Origin: Phycisphaerae bacterium
GTDB taxonomy: Bacteria > Planctomycetota > Phycisphaerae > UBA1845 > UTPLA1
Length of the DNA: 55,155 nucleotides
Direction of reading: 5' to 3'
NCBI GenBank assembly: GCA_016935885.1
Contig: JAFGQA010000020.1
Coordinates: forward strand, 1 to 55,155
Shown here: positions 16,164-24,918 of the stretch, one piece after another
How positions within the stretch are numbered: the stretch's first letter is position 1
Layout: each line of letters begins with the position of its first letter
Notes under the pieces: generated by a model
Database searches by the model: none
What the model saw: the letters and a program-made list of their open reading frames with translations, nothing else
What the model was told of the DNA's origin: nothing
Translations under genes and position numbers: made by a program

Positions 16164-16218
16164 GACCTTCTGAACGTGAAGTCGTGCGCCCGTTTCACGG
16201 GTTTTCCGTCAGAAGGTC
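16164..16218. other. nested inverted repeat, possible structured RNA or DNA site
   Basis: GACCTTCTGA (16164-16173) pairs perfectly with TCAGAAGGTC (16209-16218). Inside it, CGTGAA (16175-16180) pairs with TTCACG (16194-16199), leaving a one-sided bulge of 9 nt. The folded element is 55 nt, 80 bp after the receiver-like gene, and has no T-run. It may be a terminator, a small RNA or a protein-binding site. Confidence 0.45.
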
Positions 16219-16367
16219 CGATTTGCAGGGGGCCACCGTTCAGCATGAGGGCGGCCTCTTGCGCCATGCGGTGGAGCGCAGACAGAACGTCGCGATGACC
16301 TCTCTCATGCCGAGAGCTTCCACCGTCCCGACCAAGCCCTGTCTCGGCTGAAGCTGAAGCTCTCCGC

Positions 16368-16405
16368 GCACATCACGGCGTGCCTTGAAGGCCGCTGGAA
16401 TCATC
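16368..16405. repeat. dispersed repeat B, copy 2
   Basis: This matches 8473-8510 at 33 of 38 positions; most changes are synonymous or conservative when both are read on the minus strand as A-A-F-K-A-R. Confidence 0.6.
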
Positions 16406-16979
16406 CTGGCGAGTGACATCAGACTTGGCCTGACCAAGTGGACGTGAGGCGTAGTACGATAGGGTCTCGTTGGCTCTCTGAAGCGAGGATGGACGGTCAT
16501 GCATGACAGATTCGAGGATCGCTCGCGCGCCTGTGACTTCCGATGGCGCCCCCGGGTCGCGCACCCGCAGCCGCTGGTCAAGACCCAAGAGCTGCCGGCC
16601 ATCGACCCTAGTCTTCCGGATGGGCAGCCGGACGGGGCGAACCCGGAAGCCGTACCTCGCGAAATCGCCGATGGTGATGTCACCGTCCCGGTGCGGTCCT
16701 CGATCGAAAGCACGCTGACCTTCGAGGTGCTGCGTCGTCAGTCGAGCAAGACTGACGACGATGATGGAACGCCGTAGCCGCGAGGTCCTGGAGCCAAGCG
16801 TGCCGGTTCATTGCCGCATGGGGAAAACCACGATGTTCGACGAAACAGGCATTTCCAGAATCATCCTGAAGACCTATTCCAGGAAGCCAGATAGCGCCGT
16901 CTCCGTCGACGTGGCCGTAGTCGGCGCGGGGCCGTCATGCTCCAGTAGCGTCAGTGCAGCACCCAGACGCTCGCCTTGA

Positions 16980-19900
16980 TCAGAAGAGTTCCGACCAGGA
17001 GAGCTGCCTGTAGCCGTTGATGAGCGACCCGTCGCTCGGGATGGCTCGGCCTGGACTGACCGCGTCCGGCAGGACACCGGTGATCTCGACGGCGCCAAGG
17101 GAGCCGAAGACGTAGATGCGACCGCCCACGATCACGGGCGAGGTGACCGGCTCGTCGGCCACCACGGCGCCAACTCGCTGGCCAACCGTGCCGGTGCCGG
17201 ACATCTGGTGAACGGTGAAGTAGGTCTGGCCGCGCGTGCACCCATCGGCCGCCGGCACGTACCACATGGTCATGACCTGGAAGCCGGACGCATCCCTGAG
17301 CAGGACGCCGAGCGGGGTCGCCGTCGGCCGCGCGGTGGCGGGCATCGAAGTCTGGCAAGTCACCACGCCATTGGCATCGGTCAGCGTCACCCCGCAGATC
17401 TCGCTGTCCACCCCGACCGTGAGCGTGACCTGGCCGCCGTTGCCCCAGTTGGGGTCCTTGACCACGCCGGCAATGTTACCGAGAGCGTCGGTCTGGATGT
17501 CCTCTTTCCAGAAGACCATCTTGGACGGCGGCAGCGACGTGGTGTCGAGGTCGAGGTTCGAGTTCGTGACCTGCACCGGGAAGACCTGGTGAGCGAAGCT
17601 GCAGGTCGTGGCGTCCCTATCGAGCTGGACCACGGTCGGCGAGAAGTGCAGCGGGTGGTCGCAGGTGAAGGCTTGGGCCTGCGTCATGCCTCCGCCGACC
17701 GTGTAGCGGTGGAGCTGGCCGGAGGTATCGCCGAAGTAGCCGGCCGCAATCTTGTTGTCCTGGTTCGTGGCGAAGTCGCGAGCGACCGCGAAATCGGTCA
17801 GCGCCGTGAATTCCTGCGCGCAGGCCGCCGCCGGCGTCACCGCGTGGCTGGTGATGATGGCGCCCGAGGACGCGGAGGCCACGACCATGGTGCGGCCCTG
17901 GCTGGTGCTGCCTTCGGTCACGGGATAGCCCGAGGCAAAGGCCATACGGTAGTCGTCCATGCCGGGCGTCTTGTTGAAGAAGTACGCGGGCAGCGAGATG
18001 GTGTTGCCAAGCAGGGTGTCGTAGGTCGCGGCAGTGGCGACGTAGCCGGTGTGCCACTGCACGTGCACGGGAGGGTCGGCCAATCCATTGACCGCGAAAG
18101 GCGCGGACACATCGAGCATGAAAGTCTCGCTGCCCCCGTAGCCCTCGGGCATGATGAGCAGCGTCTTCCAGACCGCGGTCAGGGCGTCGCCGCAATTCTG
18201 CACGCACATCGTCTTGGCCTTGGGCGAATTCGCGACACCGAAGATGTGGCTCCTGGGGTCGGGTCTCTGTCCGCCCTGCGAGTATTGCAGGCGCACGACG
18301 GGCATCATGTCCGGCGGCAAGAAGGCGAAGGCTTCGCTGCCGGCCTGGTACGTGGTAGTGCCGACCGTGGTGTTCTCGAGGAAGAAGGCATGCAGCATGC
18401 CGTCCGAGGAGCCGACGTAGATGAGATGGGGCCGGTTCTGGTTCTGCAGGTAGTATGCGTGCCCGCCGGGCGCGGGAATGTCGCCGGGACTGGCCACGTC
18501 GATGGGCGTCGAGTTGATGATGGCGCCGAGAATGGCCGGGTTCTTGTACGCGGGATCGCCGAGCAGCCAGCGCGCGACCGACTCGGCCTCGGCCGCGGAA
18601 GCGCCCAGGCCCAACGCCGCAAGCTGGCTTTTGTTCGTGACCTCCTTGGTCGTCGGATCGACCGCGATCTTGATCATGTTCGTGCCGTCCCAGGTGTAGA
18701 TCCGGCGCCGCCACCAGTTGGCCATGGTGAGCTTCTGGTAGGCGTCCCAGGCCAACGCGGGCATTTCTCCGGCTAGGTCGTAGGCCAGCAGGTGGCCCTT
18801 CCACTCCGGGAAATCCATGCGCGAATCCAGGGCGTAGCGGCCTTCGGCGACCGTGGTCGCCTGCTGCGTGCCGGCCGAGGTGCTGGTGGGCGCCGTCGAA
18901 TAGCTGCCCTTGACGGCGTTGTAGACCACCATCTCGAGCGCGGTGTTGAGATCCTCCTCGTTCTGCGCCAGATAGGCGAACGGTGCGACACCGTCTCCCC
19001 CGTTGTCCGTGTCGCCGGCCCGGGCGATGTTGTCGTTGATGATGCGGGCCGAGCCGGCACTGACGTCGCCCGAGAAACCCACCACGAAGGTCTTGACACC
19101 CAGATCCTGCCGTAGGTCGTAGGCCGCCAAGACCGAGCGGCAGGTGCACCCGGCAGCGGCGGGATTGGCCGCCGCACAGGCCTGGGCGTCGCAGTTGCTG
19201 TCACCGGGACCGTTGGCTGCTCCGTCGGTGATGAGCAGGACGTGGTTGTCGCGACAGGCCAAGTGATCCGCGGGAATGCCATCGGCCGGGCTGCCGTTCT
19301 TCACGGCCTTCATGTAGTCGTAGACGCTGGTGTGGATGGTCTTCGCGACGCTGTTCTGCAGGGTGCAGCCCGTGGGCGTGCCCCAGTAGAAGATGAGCCC
19401 GCCCGTGGCGGCGGGAGACATCGCCCGCGTGATGGCCGCGGCGGCGGCTTGCGAAGTAGCCTCGTCGTCCGCCGTGCTCAAGAAGGGCGCCAGCTGCGTG
19501 TCCCAGCGGGCGCCGCAGGTCGGGCTGCACGTGAAACCGCAGTTGGGAAAGTCGAACGGGGGTGCCGCGCCGCCGTTGTAGTAGTTGTCGAGGGGCTGGT
19601 AGTAGCTGTAGTTCTCGCCGTCCACCGTGATGTTCGGTCCCTCGTAGGTCGGACGCACAATCATCGTCGTGGAGTTACCGCCGATAGTGCCGGTGTACTG
19701 GTAGTAGGCGCCCTCGAAATGACCAAGCCCCAGGTCGCCCGGCATGTCGCAGGTGTGGCCACACCAGTCGTGGTCCACGTCGACCCAGGTGTTCCACCCC
19801 GTGCGCGTGCGATAGCGGCTGTTGGCCGAATCGCGCAGGGTCATGTTGATGCCATCGACGCGGCAGCTCTGCGCGGGGCCGGTGTGGTTGTCCCAGCAGT

Positions 19901-21239
19901 GCGAGTTCGCGATCTTGTGCAACGGCACGAAGAGCGTGATGAGCCCGGTCGAGCCCGAGGTGTTGAGGAAGTAGGGGAAGTAGCCGTCCTGATAGAAAGT
20001 CATCAGGCCGAAGTTCAGCATCTTGTAGTTGTTGTTCACCACGGCGGCGACCGCGCGCTTGGCGATCACGGCACGCGACGTGGCGGGGCCGCAGGCGTCG
20101 CCGGCCGTGGTGCAATCCGAGTCGCGCTGACAGACCGTCTGCGCCACGCGGCACATGCGAATGGGGCCTGGCGTTCCCTGTGGGCTGGGGATGCAGACGT
20201 CGGTGCCGCTGATCGGCATCATGCAGTAGTCTGCCGGAGGCGTGGTGCAGAGATTCTCGAGGGCACTGCAGGTGTTCGGCGCGGCTTGGCAGGTGTTGTC
20301 GGTCTTGGTTTCGCAGGTGTCTTGCGGCAGATTGCAGACGTTGTTGTCGCCCACGCAGGGATTGGCAGGGTAGAGGCAGGTCTGACCGGTTGGGCACCTC
20401 CTGTGGTTGTTGCACCAGTTACCATTTTCCGAGCACATGCCGCGGGAAGGCGAAGGACAGTCGAAATCGTTCCTGCAGCGATCGTCGGTGACCTCGCATC
20501 GCTTGTGGCTCGGGCAATCGTAGTCGTCCGAGCAGCCGTGGTGGGGCGTGCCTCCCAGGCTGCACGTTCCAGCCATCGACAGCGGGGGACAATCAGAGGC
20601 CGTGTTGCAGGTGGTCGTCGTGGCATGGGCGCAGAGGCCAACGTTCGGGCAATTTTCGCCGGGGTTGTCGCAGGCCGCGTTCGTGTACTTGCATCTCCCC
20701 GCGGCTGGACAATCGCCGTCCGTGTGGCAGGTGCCGGCGGAGATGGAGCAGCTTCCGGTTTCTGCCGGGCAGTCCGAGTCTTGATTGCAAGGCGCCGAGG
20801 TCGCGGAGCAGGTCTTTGGATCTTGCGGGCAGTCGTCATCCGAGCTGCAAAGGGTGATGTCGTCCTTGTGGCAGTAGCCGTGCCGGCAGTCGTCGTCCGA
20901 CATGCAGGTGCGCCCCCAGGACTGGCAAACGCCCAGCACGCCGCCTTTGCGACAGTTGGCACCGTTGTCGCAGTCCACGCCGGCCTCGGTGGAGCTGGTA
21001 AACTGTCCGCCGGGCACGCCCGTCATCGAGCCCGAGGTGTCGAGCACGATCAGCATGTTGCCCTTGTGGAGTTGTCGCTCGATCACCACCAGCGGGTTCA
21101 CCCGAGCGTCGGAGACGCCAGAGCAGACAAGCGTCGCCCCAAGCGCGCTGGCCACGCAAGCCAAGGGCAGCCGAAACCTCCCTGCCCGGCACCACACCCT
21201 CCGTCGGGCAGTTGTGAATCGTACTCGACTCACACCCAT
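16980..21239 (-). CDS. PilY1-like vWA protein with large Cys-rich insertion
   Basis: This 1419-residue protein has a signal peptide (about 20-45), then the vWA metal-site motif L-D-T-S-G-S-M (67-72). It is followed at once by a Cys-rich block (about 88-386) made of repeats such as D-S-D-C-P, D-G-D-C-P and D-D-Y-D-C-P. The vWA fold appears to resume after the block (K-M-L-N-F-G-L-M-T-F-Y, and H-V-L-L-I-T-D-G near 671). The C-terminal third is a PilY1-like propeller (Y-V-G-S-S-D-G-M-L-H-A-F near 945). PilY1 proteins are calcium-dependent type IV pilus tip adhesins and sensors. No other pilus genes lie nearby. The start at 21239 lacks a strong ribosome site. Confidence 0.88.
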   Translation of the reverse strand: MGVSRVRFTTARRRVWCRAGRFRLPLACVASALGATLVCSGVSDARVNPLVVIERQLHKGNMLIVLDTSGSMTGVPGGQFTSSTEAGVDCDNGANCRKGGVLGVCQSWGRTCMSDDDCRHGYCHKDDITLCSSDDDCPQDPKTCSATSAPCNQDSDCPAETGSCSISAGTCHTDGDCPAAGRCKYTNAACDNPGENCPNVGLCAHATTTTCNTASDCPPLSMAGTCSLGGTPHHGCSDDYDCPSHKRCEVTDDRCRNDFDCPSPSRGMCSENGNWCNNHRRCPTGQTCLYPANPCVGDNNVCNLPQDTCETKTDNTCQAAPNTCSALENLCTTPPADYCMMPISGTDVCIPSPQGTPGPIRMCRVAQTVCQRDSDCTTAGDACGPATSRAVIAKRAVAAVVNNNYKMLNFGLMTFYQDGYFPYFLNTSGSTGLITLFVPLHKIANSHCWDNHTGPAQSCRVDGINMTLRDSANSRYRTRTGWNTWVDVDHDWCGHTCDMPGDLGLGHFEGAYYQYTGTIGGNSTTMIVRPTYEGPNITVDGENYSYYQPLDNYYNGGAAPPFDFPNCGFTCSPTCGARWDTQLAPFLSTADDEATSQAAAAAITRAMSPAATGGLIFYWGTPTGCTLQNSVAKTIHTSVYDYMKAVKNGSPADGIPADHLACRDNHVLLITDGAANGPGDSNCDAQACAAANPAAAGCTCRSVLAAYDLRQDLGVKTFVVGFSGDVSAGSARIINDNIARAGDTDNGGDGVAPFAYLAQNEEDLNTALEMVVYNAVKGSYSTAPTSTSAGTQQATTVAEGRYALDSRMDFPEWKGHLLAYDLAGEMPALAWDAYQKLTMANWWRRRIYTWDGTNMIKIAVDPTTKEVTNKSQLAALGLGASAAEAESVARWLLGDPAYKNPAILGAIINSTPIDVASPGDIPAPGGHAYYLQNQNRPHLIYVGSSDGMLHAFFLENTTVGTTTYQAGSEAFAFLPPDMMPVVRLQYSQGGQRPDPRSHIFGVANSPKAKTMCVQNCGDALTAVWKTLLIMPEGYGGSETFMLDVSAPFAVNGLADPPVHVQWHTGYVATAATYDTLLGNTISLPAYFFNKTPGMDDYRMAFASGYPVTEGSTSQGRTMVVASASSGAIITSHAVTPAAACAQEFTALTDFAVARDFATNQDNKIAAGYFGDTSGQLHRYTVGGGMTQAQAFTCDHPLHFSPTVVQLDRDATTCSFAHQVFPVQVTNSNLDLDTTSLPPSKMVFWKEDIQTDALGNIAGVVKDPNWGNGGQVTLTVGVDSEICGVTLTDANGVVTCQTSMPATARPTATPLGVLLRDASGFQVMTMWYVPAADGCTRGQTYFTVHQMSGTGTVGQRVGAVVADEPVTSPVIVGGRIYVFGSLGAVEITGVLPDAVSPGRAIPSDGSLINGYRQLSWSELF

Positions 21240-21515
21240 AGAATCGGCAGGAACTCGGCTTCGCCTAAGGTGCCGCCTTCACAATCCTCCGTCTCCATCA
21301 GAAGGAGAGGACTACTTCATACACTGTCCGACATGGTTCAATCGGTCGCAACACGTCGGGGCCATGTGACCGGGGTCACCTGAGCGCCAGGCCATACCCC
21401 GCCCGGACCTCCTCCCGCGGGGGAATCGCCTTTTCCAGCAACCATCGCCACATGCCTGGGGCACGGACATTGCCACTTCGTCCGCGTCAAGGCTCGTGGC
21501 ATTATGGAAGCCGCC

Positions 21516-21761
21516 ATGCGGACCATCAAGCGCTACTCAAACCGGAAGCTCTACGACACCGCGGAAAGCCACTACGTGACGCTCGCGCAGCTCGCCGTCA
21601 TCATTCGCACCGGCGACGATATCCAAGTCCTCGACCACGACACCGGTCGCGACCTCACCGCCGCCACGATGGCCCAGATTGTACTCGAAGAGGAGAGAGG
21701 CGGCCCAAGGATTGGCCCCGCCGCCCTACGCGACATCATACGGACCAGACGGATCCCGTAG
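21516..21761 (+). CDS. PhaR-type (PHB accumulation regulator) DNA-binding domain protein
   Basis: The product is 81 residues from the ATG at 21516 (an earlier ATG at 21504 adds four residues). It opens with R-T-I-K-R-Y-S-N-R-K-L-Y-D-T, the hallmark of the N-terminal DNA-binding domain of PhaR regulators, followed by Y-V-T-L-A-Q-L and V-L-D-H-D-T-G-R-D-L-T. Full PhaR proteins are about 190 residues with an additional domain that binds polyhydroxyalkanoate; here only the DNA-binding domain remains. Similar short versions are seen in myxobacteria, where the role may not concern polymer storage. Its end overlaps the convergent HU-like gene by 36 bp. Confidence 0.85.
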   Translation: MRTIKRYSNRKLYDTAESHYVTLAQLAVIIRTGDDIQVLDHDTGRDLTAATMAQIVLEEERGGPRIGPAALRDIIRTRRIP

Positions 21762-22103
21762 GGATCTCGACGGGCTTGATCCCGAATCGCTCGCTATCAC
21801 CGTCCCCTTCGCAGGACTGTCCCACAGGCGTCGATTCATCTTCCGCAACAGCGCCACGCTCGGCTTGAAGTAGGGCAAGCGCTTCGGCTTGACCTGGATG
21901 GGGTCGCCCGTCTTGGGGTTGTGCCCGCGGTAGGCCTCGTAGTGCCGGACTCGAAACGCGCCTACCCCCCGGACCTCGATGCGCTCGCCTCGGCGCAACG
22001 AATCCCTCAAGCAATCGAGGATGACATCGATGACAACCCCAGCACGCTTCGGGCTGGTCCGCTTCTTCTCGGCAACCCGCTCGGCCAGGTCAGACTTTGT
22101 CAT
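21726..22103 (-). CDS. HU/IHF-family DNA-bending protein
   Basis: This 125-residue protein begins M-T-K-S-D-L-A-E-R-V-A and continues with R-G-E-R-I-E-V-R-G-V-G-A-F-R-V-R, then G-H-N-P-K-T-G-D-P-I-Q-V-K-P-K-R-L-P-Y-F-K-P, the DNA-embracing arm of the HU/IHF family. The family length is about 90; a 30-residue Ser/Asp-rich tail is extra. It would bend DNA or shape the nucleoid. A ribosome site (GGAGACGGGG) precedes the ATG. It is 16 bp downstream of the next gene, and its 3' end overlaps the PhaR-like gene. Confidence 0.9.
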   Translation of the reverse strand: MTKSDLAERVAEKKRTSPKRAGVVIDVILDCLRDSLRRGERIEVRGVGAFRVRHYEAYRGHNPKTGDPIQVKPKRLPYFKPSVALLRKMNRRLWDSPAKGTVIASDSGSSPSRSLRDPSGPYDVA

Positions 22104-22119
22104 GGCCCCGTCTCCGGCG

Positions 22120-22476
22120 CTATCGGAGCGACACAGCGAGTTTGACGGCCGCGGCCACGCCCTTTTCGCGAGCTAGCTTCTTCACCCTGGCGCGGGCGGC
22201 CGGTGGCAAGCCTCGCAGAGCGCCGAGGTACTGTCCCTGAAGTCGGCGCACGGCCAAGGCTTCGGCGCTCAACCTGGGTGCGCGGCGTGCCTTCGGGGCA
22301 GACCTCCGGCCTGGCTTCCTCTGTGTGAGCTTGCTCGCCAAAGGCGGCGCCGGCGGATAGAACACAGAAGCCATCGCAGAGAGCACACGCTCGCGGACCT
22401 GCGCTTCGATGGCCTCGGCCAAGCGGGCGGTGAAATCGCGGATTGACGCATCGATATCAGGGACACGGACTGCCAT
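22120..22476 (-). CDS. hypothetical protein upstream of the HU-like gene
   Basis: The 118-residue product from the ATG at 22476 (ribosome site GGGAG) is helical and basic: M-A-V-R-V-P-D-I-D-A-S-I-R-D-F at the start, a Lys/Arg/Pro-rich middle (R-K-P-G-R-R-S-A-P-K-A-R-R), and V-K-K-L-A-R-E-K-G-V-A-A-A-V-K near the end. The basic middle resembles nucleoid-associated tails. It lies 16 bp upstream of the HU-like gene on the same strand and probably shares its transcript. No family was recognised. Confidence 0.55.
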   Translation of the reverse strand: MAVRVPDIDASIRDFTARLAEAIEAQVRERVLSAMASVFYPPAPPLASKLTQRKPGRRSAPKARRAPRLSAEALAVRRLQGQYLGALRGLPPAARARVKKLAREKGVAAAVKLAVSLR

Positions 22477-22654
22477 GACTCCCGAGTATATCCGAATCCC
22501 GCGCCGACGAGCCTGGGAATGGCCGCGGCCACGGATAGAACCTGCTCTCGTTGGTGCCATGCCGCCTTGAACAGAACTTCCGTACCCGAGGACGCAGCCG
22601 CGGCACGAGGACATGGGGCTGGCAGGGACTGTGCCGAGGTGTTCACGACGGCAT

Positions 22655-23917
22655 CTAGAAAACTGGCGCTGGAAGAGGAAAGTCGGGGTGAGCAAAAAGG
22701 TAGCCTTGCATAAGATCTCCCCCCGCGGCCAAGAAAGCGTCGCGATCGGCTTCAGTCTCCACTTTCGTGGCGACAAGCGGCACGGCAAGATTCCGACAAA
22801 AGGACACAACGGCCTCCAGCGCTCGCTGTCGCGCCACCGGATCCGGGATCCCGCGTAGTAGAGATATGTCGAACTTGACGTTGTCCGGCTTCAGGAGCGC
22901 AAGACTGCGCCGAGCTGAGCCGGACGCGACCACGACAATGTCGCTGACGGCGATGCGGTAGCCCATGGCGCGAAGTCGTCTGGTCCGGGCGATGAAGTCG
23001 ACAATGTCCTCGATGGCCGCCTGCTCGGTGATCTCGAAGATGACGTGGTCGGCGAACGCGGCGAGCGGGGAAGCTTGCTCGTAGAGATCCTCGTCTAGGA
23101 TTTCGAGCGCGTGCAGGTTCACGAAAACCTGCGGGACCTCGTCGTGCCCAAACATGAGAGCAGCCACCGCACCGCGGATGCGCCGTCCAAAAGGTATGAG
23201 TCTATGGAGTTCCCTCGCAGCCTTCAGCAGATCCAGGGGACTGGAAAAAGAGGGCTCGTTGGTTCGGAGCAAAGCCTCGTAGCCCGCGACGCCCCTACTT
23301 GACCACGAGATGATCGGCTGAAAGGCGATCCACAGCCCGGCCAGCGCTCGTTCGAAGCATTCGCGGGTTGCCTGCTGCTCCTCTTCGCGCCGACCAGCCG
23401 CTTGGAGCAACTCGGCGTTCCGCTTCGCGCGAAAGGCGCGCTCTATCACGCTTTCCAACTGCATGGCCGAAATGGGTTTCAGAAGATAGCTGACCGCCCC
23501 GCATTCCACCGCGGCGCGCGCCGTGTCCAGGTCGGGATCTCCGGTGACCAGGACGAAGGGGAGATGGGGGTCGCACTGACGGAGCTTCTGCAGGACTTCC
23601 AGGCCGTTGCCGTCCGGCAGGTTGATGTCAGTCACCACGGCATCGAATCGTCGTTCGTGGCCCGTTTGGATGGCCGACCGACTGTTTTCGGCAATTGCGA
23701 CGATGTGGCCAGCAGCCTCAAGAAACCGGGCGCATGTCCGCGCGAAGAGTAGATCGTCATCAACCACCAGGACATGGAGCCGGCGGGTCCCATAGTTCGC
23801 GACGGTGGTCTTTCCTTGGCCGAATTCGTCGAAAGATCCCGCGCTTTCTCCCTCCTGGCCCGGAGCTATCGACGGACTTCTTTCCCCCTCGCAGCCGAAG
23901 GGGGAGAGTCGTTCCAT
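22655..23917 (-). CDS. response regulator with degenerate EAL domain
   Basis: This 420-residue protein has an intact receiver (about 48-165: V-L-V-V-D-D-D, D-I-N-L-P-D-G, L-V-T-G-D, L-L-K-P) followed by an EAL domain (about 190-415) that starts with F-Q-P-I-I and G-Y-E-A-L-L-R. Key residues of c-di-GMP phosphodiesterases are altered. The D-D-F-G loop reads S-D-I-V, and A-E-G-V-E-T reads A-T-K-V-E-T, losing one metal ligand and the catalytic glutamate. The EAL glutamate, Asn in F-V-N-L-H and F-E-I-T-E remain. It is therefore likely a c-di-GMP-binding or protein-interaction output, not an active enzyme. No partner histidine kinase is nearby. The true start may lie inside the first 45 residues. 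Confidence 0.88.
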   Translation of the reverse strand: MERLSPFGCEGERSPSIAPGQEGESAGSFDEFGQGKTTVANYGTRRLHVLVVDDDLLFARTCARFLEAAGHIVAIAENSRSAIQTGHERRFDAVVTDINLPDGNGLEVLQKLRQCDPHLPFVLVTGDPDLDTARAAVECGAVSYLLKPISAMQLESVIERAFRAKRNAELLQAAGRREEEQQATRECFERALAGLWIAFQPIISWSSRGVAGYEALLRTNEPSFSSPLDLLKAARELHRLIPFGRRIRGAVAALMFGHDEVPQVFVNLHALEILDEDLYEQASPLAAFADHVIFEITEQAAIEDIVDFIARTRRLRAMGYRIAVSDIVVVASGSARRSLALLKPDNVKFDISLLRGIPDPVARQRALEAVVSFCRNLAVPLVATKVETEADRDAFLAAGGDLMQGYLFAHPDFPLPAPVF

Positions 23918-24408
23918 GCTCTCGCACTCGGCTTCGGCGAAAGGCTTGCTGTTGCGGTCGTCGTCAGGCGTGGAAATGAGGGGCTCCTTGGTAGTTCCGA
24001 CCCAGCCCCCTCCTGCAAGACATCCGGAAAAAGGAGTTCAAGAACCGGCGTCTCGAAGGAGGGGGTGGGTTCGGAAGGGCGGTCAACCCCTCTCGGAACC
24101 TGCAAGAGAGGGGCCAGTCCTCTAGACCGCGGTTTCAGGTGAACGCGGCCGGGATCTTCGAGGAATCGGCGGCGGAGCGACAGAAAACCGTCGCTCTTGT
24201 CCCAGATGGCATTTACACGCATAGGAGAATCTGGAATCTCCAAGTCGTGGCCGCTGGCCCATGATGATGGTCTGGCGGAGCCCCAGAGCGAGTCCGGCGG
24301 TGCTTGCCGCGACTCCTGCGGCGAACCGAGGGGAGTCCGTTGCGGCCGCCTACGTGTTGCTCCGCGATACCCGTGGCCGTCAAGCCTTGCAGCGTGATCC
24401 GCTGCGGT
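23918..24408. other. 490-bp region without a supported gene
   Basis: A hairpin is present (CCCCTCTC at 24087-24094 with GAGAGGGG at 24106-24113). An ORF at 23866-24243 on the minus strand is mostly Pro, Arg and Ser and is not convincing. Confidence 0.5.
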
Positions 24409-24606
24409 TCACCGATTCTGACTCCCGCCCTTCTCCTCCTTCAATTGGGTACCAATCTTACGAAGGATCGGTGTGACCTCGGGATCCTCGGGGGCGCCTG
24501 CCGGATGCCCACCGAGGAAGTGGTCACGCAGTGTCGTCTTCTCCGCTTCCGTAAGATCAAGAACGATGTAGCTTGGTTTGCCATAGGGCTTCTTCTTCGC
24601 TGCCAA
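24409..24606 (-). CDS. small hypothetical protein, 65 aa, TTG start
   Basis: The best start is the TTG at 24606, six bases after AGGAGGGG, which gives A-A-K-K-K-P-Y-G-K-P-S-Y-I-V-L-D-L-T-E-A-E after the first residue. It is followed by a helix and G-G-H-P-A-G-A-P-E-D-P-E-V and a basic end. The amphipathic, charged composition and ribosome site support a real small gene. It was not recognised. Confidence 0.5.
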   Translation of the reverse strand: MAAKKKPYGKPSYIVLDLTEAEKTTLRDHFLGGHPAGAPEDPEVTPILRKIGTQLKEEKGGSQNR

Positions 24607-24918
24607 TAGACCCCTCCTCACCAGCGGGCATCCCCGCCTTCACGACTACCCTGGAATGTGGCAATCTCTGTGCCAAAGAAGCCGCCACGCGGATCCAAGT
24701 GACCGTTGCGGCATGAGCGCATGGTCTGGTCGGAAGCGAGCAGATGCCAACCGGATCTGACCAGGCTTACTGCGTCAGCGCTGTGTTCCTAGTCTCCCCA
24801 TGGCGCGGCTGGACAAAGCCATCTCTGCACAGAGGATTTCTGCGCACGGCGCAGGTCAAACCGACCCGCCAACGCCCTCGCGTGAGCACTTCCGAGGGGG
24901 CATCCGAGCTGCTGAGCC
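24607..24918. other. 312-bp gap
   Basis: Nothing supported was seen apart from the ribosome site of the small gene at its left edge. Confidence 0.4.

Larger units (their letters stand above)
16085..16979. other. 895-bp region without a supported gene
   Basis: The region holds a nested hairpin at 16164-16218 and repeat B copy 2 at 16368-16405. ORFs at 16240-16713 (minus) and 16499-16777 (plus) have no recognisable domain or convincing ribosome site. It appears to be decayed DNA. Confidence 0.5.

Noticed and set aside
19242..21383. 713-aa plus-strand ORF opposite the PilY1-like gene
   Set aside because: It is the antisense shadow of a well supported gene, with Arg/Val/Gly/Ala-rich composition and no domain.
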